The position numbers and the translations under genes are program-made. Positions 1-5,560 of a DNA stretch of 7,848 nt are shown here, in pieces. Within the stretch, counting starts at the first letter, position 1. Each line of letters begins with the position of its first letter. This stretch comes from JAAYPI01 sp036734385 (GTDB lineage: Bacteria > Bacteroidota > Bacteroidia > Bacteroidales > Paludibacteraceae), in assembly GCA_036734385.1 (NCBI GenBank), contig DAIMYQ010000048.1, forward strand, positions 1 to 7,848, given 5' to 3'. The notes beneath the pieces were generated by a model, which was not told the origin of the DNA, did no database searches, and worked only from the letters and a program-made list of their open reading frames with translations.

Positions 1-41
1 TGCGGTCTATTTTTAAAAATGAAATCTTGCTTTTGAATCAT
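1..41 (-). CDS. Possible N-terminus of an unidentified minus-strand gene (partial, runs off left edge)
   Basis: An ATG at 41-39 on the minus strand opens a frame of 13 codons (MIQKQDFIFKNRP) that stays open to the window edge. An in-frame stop lies shortly upstream, so this ATG would be the natural start. It would follow PiT-1 in the same direction after a gap of about 195 bp. The peptide is too short to assign to a family, and the opposite strand is also open here (bases 3-119), so the coding strand is uncertain. Confidence 0.25.
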   Translation of the reverse strand, partial: MIQKQDFIFKNRP

Positions 42-236
42 ATTGAACCTAAAAAAGTTACGTCATTCGTCTATGAAATAGGTCTTGAAAATTGTCAAAA
101 TTTGACTAACTCAATAAGGTAATATGAGTTCAGTATAAGAAAGGAAAAATACTTGTAGAATAAGGGTAACTCACTAAAGAAGCTATTGCTTAAATTAAAC
201 TCATGCTATTTAGCAAACTTAGTTCGTCAACAAATA
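42..236. other. Intergenic region downstream of PiT-1
   Basis: AT-rich spacer with no convincing gene. I found no hairpin followed by a T-tract on the minus strand, so no clear terminator for PiT-1. A short dyad (GTCAAA-A-TTTGAC, 94-106) and a -7-like TAAGTTTG on the minus strand (plus coordinates 214-221) are present. Neither has a convincing partner element. Confidence 0.4.
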
Positions 237-1268
237 TTATGACAAAAACGTATACCCAAACGCAAAATAAACTATTGCTGCAATAAGTGCACTAACAGGA
301 ATTGTCAAAATCCAAGCGACCATCAATTGACGAGTTACGCCCCAACGTACTGCTGAAAAACGCTTAACCGAACCCACACCAATGATAGCTCCTGTAATAG
401 TATGAGTGGTACTTACAGGTATTTTAAGGATTTCCGTCAAGTAAAGAGTCAAAGCTCCTGCCGTTTCAGCCACAACTCCTTCGAGGGGAGTAACTTTGGT
501 AATACGAGTTCCCATAGTTTTTATAATTTTCCATCCGCCGGACATCGTCCCCAATGAAATCGCTGCAAAGCAGGCAAATGCTACCCAATTGGGCAAGTCA
601 TTGGCAGACTCAATACCCATACCCACTTCCGGATGATGAATATGCGTTGCCATCAAAGCTGCCGCAATAATACCCATTACCTTTTGTGAATCGTTCAAAC
701 CATGCCCTATACTGAATAACCCCGATGATACCAACTGCAAATGCTTAAACCAATTATTAGCTTTATGTGGATTTGCTTTCTTAAGTGCCCAAAAAACGAA
801 TATAGTAAGACCTGCTGCCATAGCCATACCTATTAATGGAGACAAAATAATAAAGGCCGCAATTTTCACAATAACGTCAACCTTTATTACAGCCAACGAG
901 CCCCATTTGGCAATAGCAGCTCCCGCAAATCCTCCTATCAAAGTATGAGATGAAGAAGACGGAATACCCAACCACCAGGTTGCCAAATTCCAAATAATAG
1001 CAGCAACAATACCCGAAAAAATAATTGGAAGTGTTATATAATCGGCAATAACCGTTTTAGACACTGTATCGGCAATACCAAAACCGCCAATGATGTATTT
1101 GGCTATAAAAAATGCCACAAAATTAAAACTTGCAGCCCAAAGCACGGCTTTAAAAGGGGTAAGTACTTTTGTAGATACGATGGTAGCAATGGAATTGGCT
1201 GCATCATGAAATCCATTGATAAAATCAAACGCAAGGGCTAAAATAATAATTACTACTAATAGTTCCAT
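237..1268 (-). CDS. PiT-family inorganic phosphate permease (copy 1)
   Basis: Inner-membrane transporter of the PiT family (PF01384), expected to import phosphate or metal-phosphate by cation symport. Seen in the 343-residue product: the N-terminal signature GFHDAANSIAT at residues 19-29, SSSSHTLIGG at 104-113, the internal-repeat signature GHGLNDSQKVMG at 188-199 and PVSTTHTITG at 284-293. Hydrophobic segments run along the whole length, with a hydrophilic loop around 162-178. The two GxxxD/N-type signatures and two Ser/Thr-His motifs reflect the inverted duplication of the family. At about 340 residues it is the short bacterial form, lacking the long central loop of enterobacterial PitA. 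By eye it is about 70% identical to the second PiT in this window, but has no DUF47 partner beside it. The start at 1268 gives a normal N-terminus. A -7-like element and 11-bp direct repeats lie upstream. Direction of transport and true substrate are inferred from the family. Confidence 0.93.
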   Translation of the reverse strand: MELLVVIIILALAFDFINGFHDAANSIATIVSTKVLTPFKAVLWAASFNFVAFFIAKYIIGGFGIADTVSKTVIADYITLPIIFSGIVAAIIWNLATWWLGIPSSSSHTLIGGFAGAAIAKWGSLAVIKVDVIVKIAAFIILSPLIGMAMAAGLTIFVFWALKKANPHKANNWFKHLQLVSSGLFSIGHGLNDSQKVMGIIAAALMATHIHHPEVGMGIESANDLPNWVAFACFAAISLGTMSGGWKIIKTMGTRITKVTPLEGVVAETAGALTLYLTEILKIPVSTTHTITGAIIGVGSVKRFSAVRWGVTRQLMVAWILTIPVSALIAAIVYFAFGYTFLS

Positions 1269-1308
1269 GTATAGTTCCGATTAAATGATTGAATTAGAGC
1301 TTTTACCT

Positions 1309-1404
1309 TGTTACATTCCGGTTAACAAATATACTCTCGGTGACAAATTTATCGGATATAGGTTTCAAATCGGTTATCATCTTGTTACGATTTGGTTACG
1401 TTCC
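1309..1404 (-). promoter_or_regulatory. Pho-box-like tandem 11-bp repeats upstream of PiT-1
   Basis: On the plus strand, four consecutive 11-bp units start at 1361, 1372, 1383 and 1394: GGTTTCAAATC, GGTTATCATCT, TGTTACGATTT, GGTTACGTTCC. Two more similar units start at 1309 and 1320: TGTTACATTCC, GGTTAACAAAT. On the coding (minus) strand the four-unit block reads as heptads CGTAACC, CGTAACA, GATAACC and TGAAACC separated by 4-bp spacers. This is the 7+4 architecture known for PhoB-family response-regulator sites. The block ends about 10 bp upstream of a TAAATTTG -7 element, the position expected of an activator that replaces the -35/-33 box. The regulator's identity is inferred. Confidence 0.55.
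1326..1351 (-). promoter_or_regulatory. Two candidate Bacteroidota -7 elements for PiT-1
   Basis: The minus strand carries two matches to the Bacteroidota primary sigma factor -7 consensus TAnnTTTG: TAAATTTG (1351-1344) and TATATTTG (1333-1326). Either would give a leader of roughly 50-70 nt before the PiT-1 ATG at 1268. No good TTTG -33 box sits 19-21 bp upstream of either, which fits an activator-dependent promoter using the neighbouring repeats. Confidence 0.45.
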
Positions 1405-1445
1405 CACAATCTTCCATTACATTGGAAATCATTTCTAACTTACAG

Positions 1446-1485
1446 AAAAAAGAAAAGTCAGTGTAAGTATTTATTTTACAGCGAC
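1446..1485 (-). terminator. Probable intrinsic terminator of pyk
   Basis: On the minus strand GTCGCTGTAA (1485-1476) pairs with TTACACTGAC (1466-1457) across a 9-nt loop. The 10-bp stem has one G-T wobble and one C-C mismatch. It is followed by TTTTCTTTTTT (1456-1446). It lies about 120 nt past the pyk stop and just before the PiT-1 regulatory region, so it would insulate PiT-1 from pyk transcription. Confidence 0.45.
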
Positions 1486-1605
1486 TTTATCTATACAAAA
1501 TTTAAATTTTTATTCCTTAATTACTTTTACACGAAAGATATTTTCTGTCTTCCATACCTCTAAAAAGTAAATTGAAAGTTCTTAATAAAAGGAAAAAACA
1601 ATATG

Positions 1606-3048
1606 TTAGAAATTAGGGAGCAAATATTTTCCACGCGACGCAAAAATTTTGTCTACTCTATTAACTTCAAGAAATGTTGTTCCAAATCCTTCTCCAAAAC
1701 TACCGCTAAGATAACAAACAAAATCATGCGGTTGAAGAACACCATTCTTTATAAATCCTTTCAACCCCTCAATAAAATACTGCTGAGTGTTGCCTTTTTC
1801 TTCCTGAAAGACAGGAAAAACGCCATAAGAAAGGGCTAAGTCCCGAATGGAACGTTCATGGTAACAAATAGCCAGAATAGGATTTGTTCCACGGTAAGCT
1901 GCAAGATGCAATGCCGTGTTTCCACTGTATGTATCTGTGATTATTGCTTTTGTACCAACCTGGGTACTGGCTTCAACTGCCGCATTTGCCAAAAAAGAGG
2001 TGGTATCATTCGTTGTAAGGTTGATGGGAATATCATTCTCTGACAATTTCGTTTTTTCTGCTTCTTCTGCCACCTTTGCCATAGTACGAACGGCTTCTAC
2101 CGGATATTTTCCGTAAGCCGTTTCACCACTAAGCATGAGGGCATCTGTTCGATAAAAAATAGCATTGGCAATATCAGTAATTTCGGCACGTGTAGGACGC
2201 GGATTTTTAATCATCGTATGAAGCATTTGCGTTGCCACAATCACCGGTTTATATGCCACGACACATTTACGAATCAACCGACGCTGAATACCCGGAATTT
2301 TTTCTTGTCCCACTTCAATTCCCAAGTCACCACGAGCAATCATCACGCCATAGGTATATTGGAGAATTTCATCGATATTATCAACACCTTCTTGATTTTC
2401 AATCTTTGAAATAATTTTAATCGGACTCTTATGTGCATCCAGAATAGTTTGAATCTCGAGCAAATCCTGTTTATTACGTACAAAAGAGTGTGCTATAAAA
2501 TCAATATCATTTTCAATGGCAAACAGTATATTTTTCTTATCTTTTTCGGTAAGTGAAGGCAGATTAATACGAACGCCGGGAACATTCACACTTTTTCGGC
2601 TACCCAAATCGCCATCATTCAATACGCGGCAATATAAATAGTTTTCATCCTTCGATTCTACTTTCAAGTCAATTTCTCCATCATCGAAAAGTATATCATC
2701 ATTTACGTGCAAATCACGTACAAAATAAGGATAATTGACAGCTATACATTCGCGGGTTGAAAGCAAGTCGGTATTACCAACAATCTTGACAAGTTCTCCG
2801 GTATGCAGTTCTATCAAATCGTTTTCTGCTATTGTAGTACGTATTTCAGGTCCTTTTGTATCCATCAATATGGCAATCTGATTACTGACCGCACGAACAT
2901 TATTGATAATTTTCAAAAATCCCTCTTGCTGCAAGTGAGCCGAATTCATTCGCACGACATTCATTCCCTCGTTGTACAAATCGCGGATAAAATCCACATC
3001 ACAACGTTTGTCGCTAATGGTAGCAACTATTTTAGTTGATTTAAACAT
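1606..3048 (-). CDS. pyk: Pyruvate kinase
   Basis: Cytoplasmic glycolytic enzyme that transfers phosphate from phosphoenolpyruvate to ADP, giving ATP and pyruvate. The 480-residue length is normal for the family. Seen: the N-terminal strand STKIVATISD (4-13), the substrate loop VRMNSAH (32-38), the metal/nucleotide loop MDTKGPEIRT (62-71), the inserted B domain (about 72-165), the catalytic lysine/metal-ligand segment KIISKIENQEG (211-221, K215 and E217), ARGDLGIE (238-245, D241), the TQML segment with catalytic-type T273, and the signature NPRPTRAEITDIANA (282-296) followed by LSGETA (306-311). A C-terminal regulatory domain follows from about 345. Glu68 is of the type found in potassium-dependent enzymes, but the usual potassium-ligand serine of the RLNFSH motif is alanine (A37), with serine one position earlier. 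No extra PEP-utiliser domain is fused at the C-terminus. It is transcribed alone between the two PiT genes. Confidence 0.97.
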   Translation of the reverse strand: MFKSTKIVATISDKRCDVDFIRDLYNEGMNVVRMNSAHLQQEGFLKIINNVRAVSNQIAILMDTKGPEIRTTIAENDLIELHTGELVKIVGNTDLLSTRECIAVNYPYFVRDLHVNDDILFDDGEIDLKVESKDENYLYCRVLNDGDLGSRKSVNVPGVRINLPSLTEKDKKNILFAIENDIDFIAHSFVRNKQDLLEIQTILDAHKSPIKIISKIENQEGVDNIDEILQYTYGVMIARGDLGIEVGQEKIPGIQRRLIRKCVVAYKPVIVATQMLHTMIKNPRPTRAEITDIANAIFYRTDALMLSGETAYGKYPVEAVRTMAKVAEEAEKTKLSENDIPINLTTNDTTSFLANAAVEASTQVGTKAIITDTYSGNTALHLAAYRGTNPILAICYHERSIRDLALSYGVFPVFQEEKGNTQQYFIEGLKGFIKNGVLQPHDFVCYLSGSFGEGFGTTFLEVNRVDKIFASRGKYLLPNF

Positions 3049-3208
3049 ATATAAGTAGCTTTAAAAATATAATTCATACGAATTTCCTTTAAAGATTATC
3101 ACAAAGACAATCCATTTAGGGGTGACAAAATTAATATAAATATCGAACAAATCTATCACACAAAATCTCTTTGAGCGATATTTATGGGTTTTCAGCATAT
3201 TAAAAAAC
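3049..3208 (-). promoter_or_regulatory. pyk: pyk upstream region with candidate -7 elements
   Basis: AT-rich region between the PiT-2 terminator and the pyk ATG. The minus strand carries two TAnnTTTG matches: TAATTTTG (3133-3126) and TAGATTTG (3155-3148). The nearer one would give a leader of about 70 nt. TTTG sequences occur upstream, but not at the usual 19-21 bp spacing, so the exact promoter is uncertain. No TAAC heptad array like those near the phosphate genes was seen here. Confidence 0.35.
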
Positions 3209-3241
3209 AAAAAAGACGGATGAAATTCATCCGTCTTTTTT
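3209..3241 (-). terminator. Strong, symmetric intrinsic terminator of the DUF47-PiT-2 operon
   Basis: Near-perfect palindrome: A6, then GACGGATGAA (3215-3224), one central A, TTCATCCGTC (3226-3235), then T6. The practical hairpin is an 8-bp GC-containing stem with a 5-nt loop, extendable by A-T pairing. On the minus strand it begins about 20 nt after the PiT-2 stop. A and T tracts on both sides make it able to stop transcription in both directions. Confidence 0.85.
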
Positions 3242-3260
3242 GCAATAATATTTCAATAGT

Positions 3261-4289
3261 TTACATATTAGTTCCGAATACTAAATAAACGACTGCCGCC
3301 AACGTTGCGCTGACAGGAATCGTCAAAATCCAGGCAATCATCAAATTTTTGGTAACCCCCCAACGCACAGCAGAAAGACGCTTTACAGCTCCTACACCAA
3401 TGATTGAACCTGTAATTGTATGCGTAGTACTTACCGGTATTTTCAATATTTCCGTTAAATATAACGTAAGTGCACTTGCCGTTTGAGCACAAAATCCTTC
3501 TACGGGAGTAATTTTGGTAATATTGTTACCCATCGTCTTAATAATTTTCCAACCGCCGGTTAATGTTCCTATGGCAATAGCTGTAAAACAACAGATAGGA
3601 ACCCAATCTTTTATATTATGAATATCACTCAGTTGCATCCATTCGGGTACATTCTGATTCTTGGTTGAAAAAGCAATTAAAGCGGCAGCAATGATACCCA
3701 TAACTTTCTGTGAATCATTCAAACCATGTCCGATACTGAGTGCCGCGGAAGAAAGTAATTGTAACCGTTTGAACCACTTATCCATTTTATGCGGATGACT
3801 TTTTTTGGCAGCATACATGGTTATAATAGTAATTAGAACACCTGCTCCCATACCGATAAGAGGTGCAAGCACAATAAAGGATGCTATGATAATAATGGTA
3901 GAAGCATGAATGGCACCAAATCCTGAAGCAGCAATGGCAGCACCGGCAAAACCTCCAATCAATGTATGTGATGAAGATGACGGAATAGCTAACCACCAAG
4001 TAGCAAGATTCCAAACAATGGCAGCAATTAAACCGGAAAAAACTATCGGGAGAGTAACAAAACTTGATTCTACCGTTTTCGAAACGGTATCGGCAATACC
4101 AAATTCGCCAATAATATATTTAGATATGAAAAAAGCTACAAAATTAAAAAATGCAGCCCAAAGCACGGCTTGAAAAGGTGAGAGAACTTTTGTGGAAACA
4201 ACAGTAGCAATAGAATTTGCCGCATCATGAAACCCATTGATAAAATCAAAAACCAATGCCAAAACAATTATAGTAAGTAAGAGCGTCAT
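3261..4289 (-). CDS. PiT-family inorganic phosphate permease (copy 2, paired with DUF47)
   Basis: Inner-membrane PiT-family transporter (PF01384) of 342 residues. It carries the same landmarks as copy 1: GFHDAANSIAT (19-29), SSSSHTLIGG (104-113), GHGLNDSQKVMG (187-198) and PVSTTHTITG (285-294). The copies differ most at the N-terminal ten residues, around 71-80, around 120-135, and in the segment around 207-230 (here FSTKNQNVPEWMQLS). The remaining helices are almost identical, indicating duplication. The ATG at 4289 lies 16 bp after the stop of the DUF47 gene, with an A/G-rich AGAAAAG between them, so the two are almost certainly one transcript and probably one functional unit. A strong terminator follows. 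Phosphate as substrate is inferred from the family and the DUF47 pairing. Confidence 0.94.
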   Translation of the reverse strand: MTLLLTIIVLALVFDFINGFHDAANSIATVVSTKVLSPFQAVLWAAFFNFVAFFISKYIIGEFGIADTVSKTVESSFVTLPIVFSGLIAAIVWNLATWWLAIPSSSSHTLIGGFAGAAIAASGFGAIHASTIIIIASFIVLAPLIGMGAGVLITIITMYAAKKSHPHKMDKWFKRLQLLSSAALSIGHGLNDSQKVMGIIAAALIAFSTKNQNVPEWMQLSDIHNIKDWVPICCFTAIAIGTLTGGWKIIKTMGNNITKITPVEGFCAQTASALTLYLTEILKIPVSTTHTITGSIIGVGAVKRLSAVRWGVTKNLMIAWILTIPVSATLAAVVYLVFGTNM

Positions 4290-4305
4290 GTTTTAAACTT
4301 TTCTG

Positions 4306-4953
4306 TTATGCGTACTTAACGATAATTGTCTTGATGATCTTTCCGACTTGATCGGTAACGTCAGTAGCCTTTTCCAGTTCCGACATGATTTCTTTTTGTT
4401 TGATAAGCTCGATGCCATCCTTCTCATTTTCAAACAAATGAATAAGAAAAGTTTCATACACATCATCCGCTCTATTTTCTATGTCGTGTAATTCTTTACA
4501 AAATGCCTTTACATTTTTTGCACTTTTCTTTAAAACATCCAATTCATCAACAGCTTTTCCTATACAAAGAACGCCATTTTTCAATTCTAAAGCCAAATCG
4601 ACTGCACTTTGGGGCATTTTCTTTGGATTATACAAGACAATTTTTTTAGCACAACTATTAATGCGGTCTGTAACATCATCCATATGATTTGCTAATGAGT
4701 TGATGTCCTCACGGTCGAATGGAGTAATAAAGGTTGTATTCAATTCATCAAAAACACGATTTGATAACACATCTCCTCTTTTTTCTTGCTCTTTAATCTT
4801 TTTGTAATATTCAATGGCTGACTCGTGATCTCCCTTTTGCACACATTCGATAATCAAATCGGTTGCTATCAACATAATGTCAGACATTTCCTTCAAAATG
4901 GGAAAAAATTTAGTTTCTTTCGGCGTGAATTTGCTAAAAAATGAATTGTTCAT
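4306..4953 (-). CDS. DUF47/PhoU-like protein (PhoU_div family), PiT partner
   Basis: Predicted cytoplasmic, all-helical 215-residue protein of the DUF47 family (PF01865, distantly related to PhoU), of usual length. Seen: paired acidic metal-binding ExxxD motifs in the two halves, E57-KRG-D61 and E159-NRA-D163, plus acidic segments PFDREDI (78-84), MDDVTDRI (91-98) and EKATDVTD (194-201). This two-fold pattern matches the two three-helix bundles of PhoU-type proteins, which bind metal clusters. No signal peptide or membrane segment is present. DUF47 genes are typically found directly before a PiT gene and are thought to regulate its activity, and the 16-bp spacing to PiT-2 fits this. The ATG at 4953 is preceded by an A/T-rich leader without Shine-Dalgarno, normal for Bacteroidota. 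The assignment is not to PhoU of the high-affinity Pst system, since no pst genes are present here. Confidence 0.92.
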   Translation of the reverse strand: MNNSFFSKFTPKETKFFPILKEMSDIMLIATDLIIECVQKGDHESAIEYYKKIKEQEKRGDVLSNRVFDELNTTFITPFDREDINSLANHMDDVTDRINSCAKKIVLYNPKKMPQSAVDLALELKNGVLCIGKAVDELDVLKKSAKNVKAFCKELHDIENRADDVYETFLIHLFENEKDGIELIKQKEIMSELEKATDVTDQVGKIIKTIIVKYA

Positions 4954-5032
4954 AATAAAATTAGTAATGATTATACTGTTTCAATGTTTATTGTACGTTA
5001 ACAACACTTCTAATGCAATTTAAATCCGAACG

Positions 5033-5040
5033 CAAATATA
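5033..5040 (-). promoter_or_regulatory. Candidate -7 element of the DUF47-PiT-2 operon
   Basis: Minus strand TATATTTG matches the Bacteroidota -7 consensus TAnnTTTG and is followed by GCGTTCGG. It would give a leader of roughly 75 nt before the DUF47 ATG. The -33 region lacks a good TTTG at the expected spacing, as at PiT-1, suggesting dependence on upstream factors. Confidence 0.5.
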
Positions 5041-5087
5041 ATAAAAAACAGATTTGTTTAACGATTTTTTCATTTAAAATAAACAGA

Positions 5088-5144
5088 AATGCAACATTAT
5101 AATAACATCAGGTTACATAAATCGCTATAATGCAACATTATAAT
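5088..5144 (-). promoter_or_regulatory. Duplicated operator-like site upstream of DUF47-PiT-2
   Basis: The 16-mer AATGCAACATTATAAT occurs twice, at 5088-5103 and 5129-5144, offset by 41 bp (about four helical turns). The second copy is embedded in a perfect dyad TATAATG-CAA-CATTATA (5126-5142); the first keeps only the inner part. Between them are TAACAT (5103-5108) and GGTTACAT (5111-5118). On the coding strand, heptads starting with TGT (TGTTGCA, TGTAACC, TGTTATT, TGTTGCA) fall at offsets of about 20, 10 and 11 bp. The cluster sits about 50-105 bp upstream of the -7 element, a typical activator position. Confidence 0.5.
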
Positions 5145-5395
5145 TTTTGAATTTAATTAGTAAAAAAAATGGAGAGAAAATCCGTCAGAAAGCTTATTTA
5201 AAATTTCTTAACCTCATTTTAACTCAATAAAAAAGAGATTCCTCAAAAAAATAACGTACATTTACAGTGTCAGTGTTTGTGAAAATAGTATCATGCAATT
5301 CAGCACAAACTTTACTTTCCTGAATTATCTTTCTATCTTCTCAACCACTCGTTTCGGAGATTGTCAAATTTATTATTTACTTAAAAGAAAAAGAC
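5145..5395. other. Divergent intergenic region before the lysine-rich mini-gene
   Basis: AT-rich, no convincing long gene. On the plus strand it holds a pair of TAAC heptads with 11-bp spacing, CTTAACC-TCAT-TTTAACT (5207-5224), which resemble the repeats before PiT-1 and point toward the plus-strand mini-gene. A weak -7-like TACATTTA occurs at 5257-5264, but no clear promoter could be fixed. An A-rich stretch immediately precedes the ATG at 5396, a common leader form in Bacteroidota. Confidence 0.35.
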
Positions 5396-5509
5396 ATGGC
5401 AAAAGAAAAAGAACCAAAAGAAAAAAGTAGCAAAAAAGCTCCTGTTCTTAGTTTAAAAGAAAAAAGAGCTGCTAAAGAAGCAAAAAGAAAAGAAAAAAGT
5501 AGCAACTAA
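5396..5509 (+). CDS. Lysine-rich 37-residue mini-protein of unknown function
   Basis: A 37-residue frame starting MAKEKEPKEKSSKK and ending KEAKRKEKSSN. It is almost entirely Lys, Glu, Ala, Arg and Ser, with a short hydrophobic break APVLSL (15-20), followed by a likely charged helix (about 19-34). It is strongly basic, with no signal peptide or membrane segment. Support for reality: an ATG after an A-rich leader, a stop directly followed by a good intrinsic terminator 11 bp later, and Ala/Val/Leu codons in an otherwise A-rich stretch. An internal near-repeat (KEKSS at 8-12 and 33-36) is visible. Similar small Lys-rich proteins are, in my recollection, common in Bacteroidales, but no function is established. 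Nucleic-acid or ribosome binding is a guess from charge only. A competing frame (5293-5430) overlaps its 5' part. Confidence 0.6.
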   Translation: MAKEKEPKEKSSKKAPVLSLKEKRAAKEAKRKEKSSN

Positions 5510-5520
5510 TAAGTTTAATC

Positions 5521-5560
5521 AATAGGCTAAATCAATGAAGGTTTAGCCTATTTTATTTTT
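5521..5560 (+). terminator. Intrinsic terminator between convergent mini-gene and FN3 gene
   Basis: AATAGGCTAAA (5521-5531) pairs perfectly with TTTAGCCTATT (5542-5552) over a 10-nt loop and runs into TTTTATTTTT (5551-5560) on the plus strand. It follows the mini-gene stop by 11 bp. On the minus strand it also lies just past the FN3 gene stop, but the T-tract there is poorer, so it mainly serves the plus strand and may act in both directions. Confidence 0.8.

Noticed and set aside
1497..1510. Perfect palindrome AAAATTTAAATTTT
   Set aside because: Composed only of A and T in AT-rich intergenic DNA; no supporting operator context, so likely chance.
1285..1563. Plus-strand open frame of 92 codons between PiT-1 and pyk
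   Set aside because: Its composition (Phe, Tyr, Lys, Leu from AT-rich DNA) looks non-coding, it lacks recognisable motifs, and it covers the PiT-1 promoter repeats and the pyk terminator.
1603..3039. Several plus-strand frames antisense to pyk
   Set aside because: They are shadows of the strongly supported pyruvate kinase gene on the other strand.
3268..4173. Short frames within PiT-2 on both strands
   Set aside because: They overlap the PiT-2 coding region in other frames and have Cys/Tyr/Ser-rich shadow composition.
4306..4953. Annotating the DUF47 protein as true PhoU of the Pst system
   Set aside because: Length, motif pattern and direct pairing with PiT fit DUF47 (PhoU_div), and no pst or phoR/phoB genes are in the window.
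5161..5205. Tiny frame ATG at 5169 (MERKSVRKLI)
   Set aside because: Only ten codons, no terminator or conserved context; may be chance in an AT-rich spacer.
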